Below, piece by piece: positions 25,966 to 34,317 of a stretch of 64,000 nucleotides of DNA. This DNA comes from Dermatophagoides farinae (Eukaryota > Arthropoda > Arachnida > Sarcoptiformes > Pyroglyphidae). Location of the stretch: NCBI RefSeq assembly GCF_024713945.1, contig NC_134679.1, positions 6,887,001-6,951,000 on the forward strand, given 5' to 3'. The notes under the pieces are model-generated. The model was not told the origin of the DNA. It made no database searches and saw nothing but the letters and a program-made list of their open reading frames with translations. Numbering within the stretch: the stretch's first letter is position 1; every line of letters starts with the position of its first letter. Made by a program: the position numbers and the translations under genes.

Positions 25966-26638
25966 CCTCATATTTAAGTTTGTTTTTTTTGAAAGTATTT
26001 TTTTATTTTGATTCCATTGGAATGTAACACGTATCCCTGGACCATAATCATTGAAAAATTGTGTGTTTTTCAAGCACAATTTTTCTCCACCACTTGTTGT
26101 CGTTGCTGTTGGCAGCAAAATCCAATGACCAAAAAAAAGATGATTTTTTGATTTGATTATATTGAACTGTGATCGAAAAATTGGATACACCAAAACGTCC
26201 CCACACCCATCTTTATCATCTCAATCTCTTTGCGAAACATATACACAGATAGAATTGATTTATTATGATTTTTTTTTCATTGTTCTCATCATTTTGTCTA
26301 TTTTTTTGGTTCTTAAATTATTATTATTATTACCATAACATAACATATGTTTTTATTTTGGATCTATATATTTTTTAAATCCATTTTTTTAGACCACTCT
26401 TTTTTGGCTAAATATATTTGATTTGATTTTTACTCTAAATATTAGTGATTTTTTTTCGTCTTTGAAAAATCAATAAAAACGAGAAAAAATTATATATGCA
26501 ATATTAAAGTTCAAGTTTCGTTTTAATAGAACAAAACAAATCGATGACAGACAAATTTTGACAAAAAAAATGAATACATGAATATTTTTTTTTTATCGAA
26601 AAAAATGATTGAATATTGGTTGGTTGATTGTTGAATTT
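25966..26638. other. Convergent 3' region, SLC2A13 / DKC1
   Basis: AT-rich DNA between two convergent stop codons. It contains the probable SLC2A13 polyadenylation site (AATAAA at 26471-26476). No gene seen. Confidence 0.5.
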
Positions 26639-28227
26639 TTATTCGTCCATAGCTTCTTCATCAGCTGTTTGATGTTTCTTTTTCTTTTTCTTCTTTTTCT
26701 CTTTAACAATAACATCACGTTCTATTTCTTGTTCATTATCATCATTATCATCATCACCACCAACATTATCATCATTGCCAGCTTGTTGAAGAACATCTTG
26801 TTTAATTTTCTGTGCTTTTGATTTATTCATCTCTTCACCTTGTGGCTGAATTTTCAATGGTACTTGACCAATCTTTTCATACCATTCTTTTGGTGTTCGA
26901 TCATTTGGTTTGCCTTTTTGATCTAGCATTCCGTCCTTGATTAATTTCTTCTTAAAGGATGCAACTGGTCCTAATCCCCATTTACGTGGATATGTATCTC
27001 GTTCCATGACAACACGTTTTATTTTAGCCACAACACCATGATCACAGCACATAATCGTCGATGTTGTCATCAATGCAATGGCTAGAAAAATAAATTTGAA
27101 TTAGGTAAAGAGAAAAAAAACGTGAAATTAATCAAAACAATTACCTAGACAAACGGCTTCTCCTTTAGTGGTAACAATAACGATTTCTTCATTAAGTTCG
27201 ATATCATCATCATAACGAAGAACACCCGGTAACATGATTTTAGCACCATAACATACGGCATTGACTGCTGTATCTTTGATTATGATTCGTTTATGACGTA
27301 CCAATAATGCTTCCAATGGTTTGACAACTAATCGTAACAAGGATTCATCTTTATGGTGATCAAACTGATACATAGCATCGACCAAATCATGCATGGTAAC
27401 CATGCCTTTCGATTCGTCTTGTATACCCGATCGAACACGACGAAGCTCTTGCATTTGACCTGACACGCCTAATAATAATCCTAAATGAACACACAATGTT
27501 CGTACATAGGTTCCGGCTTCACAATCTATCCAAAGTATGCCAAGATTAGCTTTCTCATTGTATTCGAATAATTTACTATTATAGATAGTACGAATACGAA
27601 GTTGTCGTTTAACTGCCGATATCAATGGTGGTCGTTGAAAAAGGGCGCCAGTTAATTGTTGAACAGCTTTGATCACCGTAGCTCTGCCGCCTGGAACTTC
27701 GGAATGTAATCGCAAAACAGCCACATATTCTTTACCGGCATTCTGTTGACTTTTAACAAGCCGTGTGGCACGATCAATACAAACAATCAAACAGCCAGAT
27801 ACTTTGGGATCGAGTGTACCACTATGGCCAGTTTTCTCAACACGTAATATACGTTTAATCCAGGCTACAACTTCATGTGACGAAGGATTCGATGGTTTAT
27901 CCAGGTTAATGAAACCTGATTTAAGATATTCTTTAATTTCTCTTTTATTTGGTGAACAACCGAATGGTAATGGTGTAAAGTGATGTGCTCGTACATTCAT
28001 ACGATCCAAATTTTTCAATAATAATGGCCATTTTTCAGCTGAAATTTTTGGTGGTTTTGATTCGGGTTGTAAACAATATTCATCCGTATCTTCCATCGTG
28101 GCCACAGTATCATTGCGAGAATGTTTCTTTTTTCCGGATTTTTTACCGGCTTTAGAATTAAAATATCGAATTTTAGTATTTCGTCAAAATAAAATTCATA
28201 ATGAAATTACTTACATTCAATTTCCAT
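26639..28227 (-). CDS. DKC1: Dyskerin, H/ACA snoRNP pseudouridine synthase
   Basis: Three exons: 28215-28227 (only MEIE plus one base), 27145-28149 and 26639-27081; 486 aa. TruB-type catalytic domain with the motif [14 protein letters not shown], catalytic Asp118. The upstream dyskerin-like segment and the sequence [20 protein letters not shown] are typical of eukaryotic Cbf5/dyskerin, and a PUA domain follows at about residues 295-370 ([14 protein letters not shown]). The C-terminus is a Lys-rich and acidic tail, typical for nucleolar import. Dyskerin modifies rRNA and snRNA with NHP2, NOP10 and GAR1 and stabilises H/ACA RNAs. Unlike vertebrate DKC1 its introns are too short to host snoRNAs. 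Divergent from BRK1. Confidence 0.96.
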
Positions 28228-28547
28228 GGCAGTATCGATGACAATAAAAGCAAAAGACAAGAATTTCAAAATTTCAAATCAATCACACACTATAAAAAAA
28301 TCAACGACATGGATCTTCAAAATGAAAAAATTCCATGCTGCATACAAAATCACAGTACTGCGCATGCATGCATGCTTTTATTCCATCCATAAAATACATG
28401 ATTCATATATTTTGAGCAAAGAATTTCAATCATCATCATTCTCAATTTACAAAAATAAAATGTTCAAATTTTGTGTTTTTAAAATTCTGCTTCATATTAC
28501 AGCTATTTAATCAATTTGCAGCTTACGAATTTTTTATCGTTACGACA
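28228..28547. promoter_or_regulatory. Divergent promoter region, DKC1 / BRK1
   Basis: 320 bp between start codons. It contains the alternating tract GCATGCATGCATGC at 28362-28375. GCATGC also occurs in the PELP1/ADAT2 and snoRNA-host promoter regions. No TATA element can be singled out in AT-rich DNA. Confidence 0.35.
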
Positions 28548-28925
28548 ATGGCAGCTTTTCCCAAAGAACCAATCAATAAAACAATACAACAAGATTGGGC
28601 TAATCGTGAATATATTGAAATCATAACGGGCAGCATTAAAAAAATTGCCGATTTTCTTAATTCTTTTGGTAATTTTTCATCATTCTCAAGATTATATTTT
28701 ATATTGTATTAATTTTTCTATTCTTTCATTCCATAATCTCTAGATCGTTCATGTCGTGGACGATTAGCAGAATTGAATGAAAAATTGACAAGCCTTGAAC
28801 GTAGTATCGAACATTTTGAAGCTAAAGTGAGTAATAGTGAATTAGTAGCAAATCAACAACAACCACAACAACAATCTAATTCAAATGTCAATACTACGAT
28901 GATAGCAACTAATAAGCCAGTTTGA
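28548..28925 (+). CDS. BRK1: BRICK1, WAVE complex subunit
   Basis: Two exons (28548-28668, 28744-28925), 100 aa. [20 protein letters not shown] is almost identical to human BRK1/HSPC300, followed by [23 protein letters not shown] and a short heptad coiled coil. BRK1 nucleates the trimeric coiled coil of the WAVE regulatory complex, which activates Arp2/3 actin branching downstream of Rac. The family is usually about 75 aa; here a Gln/Asn-rich tail of about 25 residues is added. The intron position within the FLNSF/D junction is in phase 1. Confidence 0.96.
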
Positions 28926-29452
28926 TGATGGCAAAAATACTTTTCAATTTTAAAATTCATTTGAATCGCATGTATTTTATTTTCATGACAATTTAATTTT
29001 TTTTTGCATCAAAATCTTAAAAGCTCAAGTGTCATTCCACCCATACATGAATGTAAAAGGCTTATAAACAAATATATAGTGAATAAAAAATCTTGGACAC
29101 GTAAAATGCTGAATAAATTTTATTGATGATTTTCATTAATTCATCATCAATAATCATTTTGATACGATCAACCGACATTTTCCGGGCTGCAACTTGATCC
29201 AAATTGGTACCAAGAGCATTAAAAGATTCCAGGACAATTTCCATCTCGTTTTCATCCATTTGATATTGGTCTGATACGATAGTGGTGATGATAGGAGTGG
29301 CAATTTTCTGCCCGTTGACCTCTAAAGACTCGAGGTATCAAGTTTCGATAAATGAATCGATACGAATATATCCTAAAAATGTAAAGAAAGAAAAGACGTG
29401 TGTTAATATACATAAAAAATCAATTGAAAAAATTATTGATTGATCGAAATCA

Positions 29453-29536
29453 TAAATCAGTTGACGAAAAATAAAATTTTTTGTAAAATCTTATTCGATC
29501 ATCGAAATTTCACTGTCTGCCTTAGGTCATCAGCAA
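29453..29536 (-). ncRNA. Box C/D snoRNA, intron 9 (18S guide)
   Basis: C box TGATGA (29527-29532), C'-like CGATGA and D box CTGA (29457-29460). The element before D is complementary to TGACGAAAAATAA (29462-29474), the 18S segment that carries the C modified under U14 guidance in yeast and human. The rest does not resemble U14. It is the only member with an 18S match. Confidence 0.72.
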
Positions 29537-29696
29537 TGGGGATCTAACCATATAAACATTTCATCTTTAATTAATACATACCAGAATATGGTTCCTGAAT
29601 CATTCATTTGCTGAATGAATTCTATATTTCAAAAATGAAAAAAAACAAAATTAAGAATCAAGTGTAAAAAATTGACAATAAGAATTAATCTCAAAA

Positions 29697-29770
29697 AAAT
29701 CAGTTGAAGAAATTCACATATGTTTGCTTTCATCATTTACTTCAAAAAGTTCAAACAATCATTCTCATCC
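29697..29770 (-). ncRNA. Box C/D snoRNA candidate, intron 8 (28S guide)
   Basis: D box CTGA (29700-29703) is preceded by a 12-nt element complementary to TGAAGAAATTCA (29705-29716), present in 28S within AAGTGAAGAAATTCAATG, the region of yeast Am2220. A perfect ATGATGA at 29730-29736 is too close to D to be box C and is probably C'. The true C box upstream is degenerate, so the 5' end is uncertain. Confidence 0.55.
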
Positions 29771-29918
29771 TGCAAGCTATATATTCTTACAAACACAGTA
29801 ATATCCACAATGTTCATAATCTGGCAATTTGTTTCAATAAAAAAAACTTACCAATTTTTTTAGCACTTGTGATTTTCGAGTGCTTGTACTTGCAGGCCAT
29901 CACTCTGTGTATATGTCA

Positions 29919-29956
29919 GGGAATTGTTATGATTTTGATAAAATCATAACAATCCC
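29919..29956. repeat. Near-perfect hairpin in intron 7 of snoRNA host
   Basis: Arms 29919-29936 and 29940-29956 are reverse complements over 17 pairs with one bulged base and a 3-nt loop. It lies about 15 nt upstream of a predicted acceptor (29905), in the one intron of the host gene without a clear snoRNA. The loop is too small for a standard pre-miRNA. Confidence 0.75.
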
Positions 29957-30230
29957 AAAAATGGAAATCGAAATGATCAATTAAACATCCGAACATCAAA
30001 GGATGCGATAATCATTGTGAAAAGCCAGCAAGATTAACTTGTGAAATATATATCCTCCCATTTTGTATTTTTTTCCCTCGATTTCAACTTCGGTTGTACA
30101 AAGTCTAACCCAAAAATGGGGGTATTGTTTTGAGTGTAGTTAAAGAATGCTGCTAAAAGAAAAATTTAAAAAAATCGATCAATTCAATATAGTATTTAAA
30201 TGAATAATAAAAAAACTTTGTATAAAAATC

Positions 30231-30309
30231 AAATCAGCTAGGTTTCTGATCAAATCATAAGAGTTCATATGTCCCTTAAACCTACATTTTTGTGAAAAAT
30301 CATCATATC
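30231..30309 (-). ncRNA. Box C/D snoRNA candidate, intron 6, target unknown
   Basis: C box ATGATGA (30300-30306), D box CTGA (30234-30237) and AATCA/TGATT external pairing. Its placement in the intron (50 nt from donor, 81 nt to acceptor) equals that of the other members. I do not recognise the sequence next to D (complement CTAGGTTTCTGATC) in rRNA or U6, so it is an orphan. Confidence 0.6.
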
Positions 30310-30517
30310 GAATGATTGATAATTTAAAAATTGTTTTAGAAAAATCGAATACCTACCTAATCACACAGGAAGTCTATTCTGCTCCATATATAAAACACAG
30401 TTAATATTGTTACAGATATCATGGCCATGTTCCTATATTCATGAGTGAAATGAGAAATATTCACAATTACAAACAGGAAAAAGCAATAATTTTTTTTGAT
30501 CAAAAGAAATTTGAAAA

Positions 30518-30600
30518 AGCTTCAGAAAGACTAATCGGGCTTAATATTTAGCATAATCATGGATTTTCATCTGGCAAAATCGTTGCTCATCATTGTTTCA
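30518..30600 (-). ncRNA. Box C/D snoRNA, intron 5 (28S guide)
   Basis: C box ATGATGA (30587-30593), C'-like ATGATTA and D box CTGA (30522-30525). The element directly before D is complementary to AAAGACTAATCG (30526-30537), an invariant 28S segment. TTGAAA/TTTCAA flank it and could form an external stem. Confidence 0.8.
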
Positions 30601-30639
30601 ATTTTTTTTTTGGATCGTCGAGAAAATATTAAGTGTTGG

Positions 30640-30665
30640 GAAGATTACTAACCTGAAATGAGAAA
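30640..30665 (-). other. Abutted acceptor and donor, possible recursive splice site
   Basis: On the minus strand a pyrimidine tract ends CTCATTTCAG at 30653 and is followed at once by the donor GTTAGT from 30652. The acceptor lies 78 nt after the D box of the intron-4 snoRNA and the donor 59 nt before the C box of the intron-5 snoRNA, the spacing seen in neighbouring introns. No other GT lies between this acceptor and the next C box. Confidence 0.5.
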
Positions 30666-30726
30666 AAAAAATTTCAATATTAAAAATTTTTGTGAAACTT
30701 TGGGTTAAAAAATCTTTTCTGAAATT

Positions 30727-30812
30727 GAAATCAGAAAAAAATAATTCATTCAATGTTGAAATCATTTTTACATGCTCATATAGATTCCCACTTGATTTTT
30801 AACATCATTTGA
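30727..30812 (-). ncRNA. Box C/D snoRNA candidate, intron 4 (28S guide)
   Basis: C box ATGATGT (30802-30808) departs from consensus at the last base; D box CTGA is at 30731-30734. The antisense element is complementary to AGATTCCCACT (30782-30792), matching the conserved 28S segment around GAGATTCCCACTGTCC. The D'-like box next to it is degenerate. Spacing to the acceptor (78 nt) fits the other members. Confidence 0.6.
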
Positions 30813-30984
30813 AATGTTTCTCATTCGAATCAAAAAAAAAAAAATTTTATAAAAAGCTTACCTGGTGTCAATGGAACTATAACCCGAGCATCGGCTAGAT
30901 ATCGAACATTTTTGATCCTAAGGAAAAGAAAAAACAAAATGAGTAAAAATTCTAGCCATTCGGTTGTTGATTTAAAAACAAATT

Positions 30985-31052
30985 AGAATCAGGTAGTAGC
31001 TGCTATCATTTTTTTTTTATCAAAGATCTTGGTGTAAAACAATCATCAGATT
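30985..31052 (-). ncRNA. Box C/D snoRNA, intron 3 (28S guide)
   Basis: C box TGATGA (31043-31048), C' ATGATAG and D box CTGA (30989-30992). The element before the D'-like CTTTGA is complementary to GATCTTGGTG (31025-31034). The element before D is complementary to GTAGTAGC. In 28S these two segments are adjacent (GATCTTGGTGGTAGTAGC). The D guide also fits TAGTAGCTG elsewhere in 28S, so its target is ambiguous. CAAAT/ATTTG could form an external stem. Confidence 0.72.
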
Positions 31053-31221
31053 TGATGAGAAATACAAAGATTTTTTTGCCATTATTCTTACCATCAAGAG
31101 AGTGTCATTTTCATTGAATTCGATACTTTATTATCTCGGGACAAATGCTGAAAATAGATTTAAAGTGAAAAAAAATCTTCATTAGAAAATGGCCATAAAA
31201 TTTAAATGAGAATGTGAACAC

Positions 31222-31305
31222 GAAATTCAGATAGGGGCGAAAATAGATAGATTTTTACTATCATAACTAAAATTAGTTCAGATGAACTATATTATCATCA
31301 ATTTC
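31222..31305 (-). ncRNA. Box C/D snoRNA, intron 2 (28S guide)
   Basis: A perfect 5-bp terminal stem GAAAT/ATTTC flanks C box TGATGA (31295-31300) and D box CTGA (31227-31230). An internal D' CTGA (31278-31281) and C' ATGATAG are also present. The D guide is complementary to ATAGGGGCGAAA of 28S (plus-strand copy at 31231-31242). The D' guide fits the 28S segment GTGAACTAT with one wobble. About 84 nt. Confidence 0.82.
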
Positions 31306-31455
31306 ATAAATTATTTAATTAGAAAAAATTAACGAAATAATTCACCTACCATAAAGTGGCCATCCGAATCATGATTAGTTTCTGAAATGGAAAAAAAAAT
31401 TTCTCGGGGTTAGTATTAAAAATTTAATTTTTTAAAAATTTAGAAATTATATTGA

Positions 31456-31535
31456 TAAATCAGATGAAACACGGATAGGTGGTAGAAAAGTCGTCATCGA
31501 ATAACTCGAGAGTAGCAAATATGGTCATCATTGTC
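31456..31535 (-). ncRNA. Box C/D snoRNA, intron 1 (28S guide)
   Basis: C box ATGATGA (plus-strand 31525-31531), D box CTGA (31460-31463) and an internal C'-like CGATGA. The antisense element before D is complementary to TGAAACACGGA, a conserved 28S segment also targeted by U18. The element before a CTCGA D'-like box is complementary to AGTAGCAAATAT of 28S. No clear terminal stem. rRNA matches are from memory. Confidence 0.75.
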
Positions 31536-32037
31536 TCGAAATTCAGAAAAAAAATCATTTAGAAGACCAATAGAACTTACCATGACGAACGCAGAAATTG
31601 AAATAAAATAGAACCAACAAGAAATGTGAAAATACACGCTTCTACCAGGGAGCGAGTAAACGGAAAACGTGCATTTTTTTCGAAACGCATGCGTATTCAA
31701 AATTCACGTGGCAAATGAGTCAATTTTTCAGGGATCCTTCAATATAGTACGTTAAACGATGAATTTTATTTTCAAATCTTTTTTTTCAGATTCAAAATAA
31801 TTATATAAAAATGGAATGGAAAAAATAATTATAAAAAATAACATAAACAAACATAGTTTACACACAGTAAACGGATAGAATGTAGAAAAGAAAAATTGGA
31901 AAGGCACTCGAAAATTCTCACCATACAATTTCCAAAGAATAGAATTTTCGCATAAAATAAAATAATTTTTCTGCAAATAAATAGATGAATGAATAGGTGT
32001 GTTTTCAAGACGAAAAAAAAAGAATAAAAACCATTTT

Positions 32038-33282
32038 TCACATGATCACACTTGGCTCTGCAACTGATTTGGAGATTTCTTTGTTAGGTAAAACTTTCAC
32101 GCCATTGAGATAAAGTTCATCATTAACGAGAACATCTTCGCCAAGTACACAATTATTTTCCATACGAACCTATTTGAATAAAGATTAATGAAACTTTTCA
32201 CAATTATCTAAATTACACATACCCATTTGCCGATTCGACATTTCCAGCCAATGATACAAGAATCGAGCCAGCTATGAGCTCGGACAATCGAATTGCTCAT
32301 AATAGTGCAACGTTTTATGCAAACACCATCTTCGATCACAACATTAGCACCGATCGAAACATTAGGTCCAATTCTACAATTTTGACCATATTTAGCTGTA
32401 GGATGAATGAGAACATTACCAACTATTCCGGGATTATTCGCACTGGGCAAAATATTTCTTGATTTCAACGAAGACAGATAAAGTCCTGTGCCTGTGATGA
32501 AATCTTTTGGCTGTCCAACATCCATCCAAAATCCAGGCAATTCAGAAGCATATAGTTGACCTTCAAAAGCCATCTTTGGAAAAATTTCCTTTTCAATTGA
32601 AGTTGGTTTTAGCTAGAAAGATTGTATTTGATCAATCAAAAAATGAATGTTAATGTGTGCGCTTTTAAATTACCTTAATTCGATTCAACACAGATGTCTG
32701 AAAGATGTAAATGCCTGCATTGATTTTATTCGAGACGAATTCCACTGGTTTTTCGACAAATTTTTCAATTTTTCCCAATTGATCATAAACGACCACACCA
32801 TATTTTGAAGGCTCTTCTACTTTGGTGACGAGTATGGTTCCTTCGCTACCATGATTTTTATGGAATTCATATAATGATTTGAATGGAAATTCACAGATAA
32901 CATCGCTGTTTAGCACAAAAAATGGCTCATCATCTTCAGATAGATATTCTCGTGCTAAAGCCAATGGTCCAGCAGTGCCTAATGGTTCTTCTTCCAAACT
33001 GAACGTAATTTTTATTCCTAACTGAAATTCGATTAGTGAAATGAATATTTCAAATCAATAAATCTAACCAACCTCTTTGGCCTGTTTTCTGATACATTCT
33101 TCAAGCATATCGGCACGATAACTTACAGCCAGAATAATATGTTTGATACCGAACTCAACCAATGCATCGATTTGATGTAGAATCATTGGTTTATTACAGA
33201 ATTCAACCAATGGTTTTGGTAAAGATAATGTTAATGGTCGAAGACGAGTTCCATAGCCACCGACAAGAATCAATGCCTTCAT
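32038..33282 (-). CDS. GMPPB: Mannose-1-phosphate guanylyltransferase beta
   Basis: Four exons: 33073-33282, 32674-33021, 32223-32612 and 32038-32169; 359 aa, complete. The N-terminal nucleotidyltransferase domain begins [18 protein letters not shown] and includes [29 protein letters not shown] follows. Residues about 250-359 form a left-handed beta-helix of hexapeptide repeats, ending SVAEPSVIM, very close to the human C-terminus. It makes GDP-mannose from mannose-1-phosphate and GTP in the cytosol for N-glycosylation, O-mannosylation and GPI anchors. Length equals the family norm (360). The first codon is about 1.6 kb from the start of the snoRNA host gene on the same strand. Confidence 0.97.
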
Positions 33283-33334
33283 GATTTCACGGCTTTTTTT
33301 TGATTATTTTTTCATAAAACAAAAACAAATTCTG

Positions 33335-33962
33335 ATGATATGGAATAAATTAGCTGACAATGAAGGGTGTGTTCGTCGAATAATATCGGAAGCAAATGAC
33401 ATAAAAAAATTGTTTGGTCAGCAAATCTATTTTGATTATAAGCAGCGAGAAAAAAGTGAAACAGTTTGATTATGTTTGAGATACTTTTGATAAGGGTTAC
33501 AGATAAATTTAGTATATTATGTCAACAAAAAAATTACTAACATAATATAACGGTTTATTGGTTGATAGAATGACGTGTCCGTTGTTCAAGATGTTAAAAA
33601 TTGGCTGATTGTTTTTGTTCGGTATAGATTTTCAATCAATCGATGATGAAAAAGTATCTAAGCAAATAATTGATGGATTGTTCATTTTAGATTCATTTCA
33701 TCAACAAAACATTTTGTTTGGATGTGAATTTTTGGAAATTTTCAACACGAAATTCATTAAAAATTGGTGATTATTATTGCCATGAAAACAAACATCAAAT
33801 CAGATCCATACAATTTGTTCAATTGACAATAGGTGGCGATAAAAACGTCAACATAATCAAAAGAATTACCGAAAAAACCAGACCACTATGTCGGATCATA
33901 ATCAAAATGGTAGTGGCATTGAATTCGGTTGTCAGAATCCAAACCATCCAAGTGCACGTTCA
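33335..33962 (+). CDS. Possible unrecognised gene divergent from GMPPB
   Basis: An ATG frame at 33335-33469 (MIWNKLADNEG, 44 codons), 53 bp from the GMPPB start, has balanced composition without tracts. A second open stretch (about 33630-33760) and a short one near 33885-33962 (MSDHNQNGSG) look equally protein-like, but I could not find splice sites that join them in one frame. No family is recognised. It may be a real small gene with misjudged exons, or chance frames in slightly GC-richer DNA. Confidence 0.25.
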
Positions 33963-34171
33963 TAAAGGATAGGATAAACATTTAAAATTTTTCGCATAAA
34001 AATTCTTTTTCTTTTGTTATATTTTTTTTTTAATAATTAAAAACTTTTATTATTTAAATTAACAAATAGAAAACGATATTTTGTATAACAAAATGAAGGA
34101 AGAAGATGAATGCAATTTCCGTTTAATTGTGTGTAGGTGCGTGGTTTGCATGAAAAGGGAGACAAGAAAGA

Positions 34172-34191
34172 TTTTTTTTTTTTTTTTTTTT
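34172..34191. repeat. Poly(T) tract
   Basis: Twenty consecutive T residues just downstream of the stop codon of the cysteine-rich gene (minus strand); it reads as poly(A) on that strand and could reflect an old retrotransposed tail or slippage. Confidence 0.9.
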
Positions 34192-34317
34192 GAATGGGTG
34201 TAATGGGCCGGATGAATCGTATATAGCTGGTTCTTCCGACAGATTCAGGAAACAAGAAAACAAAAACAAAAAAAAACATTCAGGTGTGATTGTTGTTGTC
34301 AACGAAAAAAGAAAAAT

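Larger units (their letters stand above)
29060..31710 (-). ncRNA. Multi-intron snoRNA host gene, probably non-coding
   Basis: Small exons bounded by GT-AG sites: exon 1 ends 31581 (ATG|GTAAGT), then 31350-31381, 31092-31147, 30862-30917, a junction at 30652/30653, 30357-30432, 30110-30152, 29852-29904, 29582-29621 and a last exon from 29372 downward. Eight of the introns hold a box C/D candidate; the D box lies 71-89 nt before each acceptor and, in most, the C box 43-59 nt after the donor, the spacing typical of animal intronic snoRNAs. No long frame runs through the exons: the ATG in exon 1 would give about 23 codons. A 65-codon frame (29062-29259) in the last exon is unconnected with the rest and contains an AATAAA. 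This is the layout of a SNHG/UHG gene. Exon ends are predicted by eye. Confidence 0.7.

Noticed and set aside
29062-29259. 65-codon frame in the last exon of the snoRNA host gene
   Set aside because: Looks protein-like but does not connect in frame with upstream exons and carries AATAAA internally; kept as part of the non-coding host until RNA or homology says otherwise.
29916-30017. Ninth C/D snoRNA in intron 7 of the host gene
   Set aside because: Only degenerate C-like (ATGATTA) and distant CTGA sequences, wrong spacing, and no convincing rRNA match.
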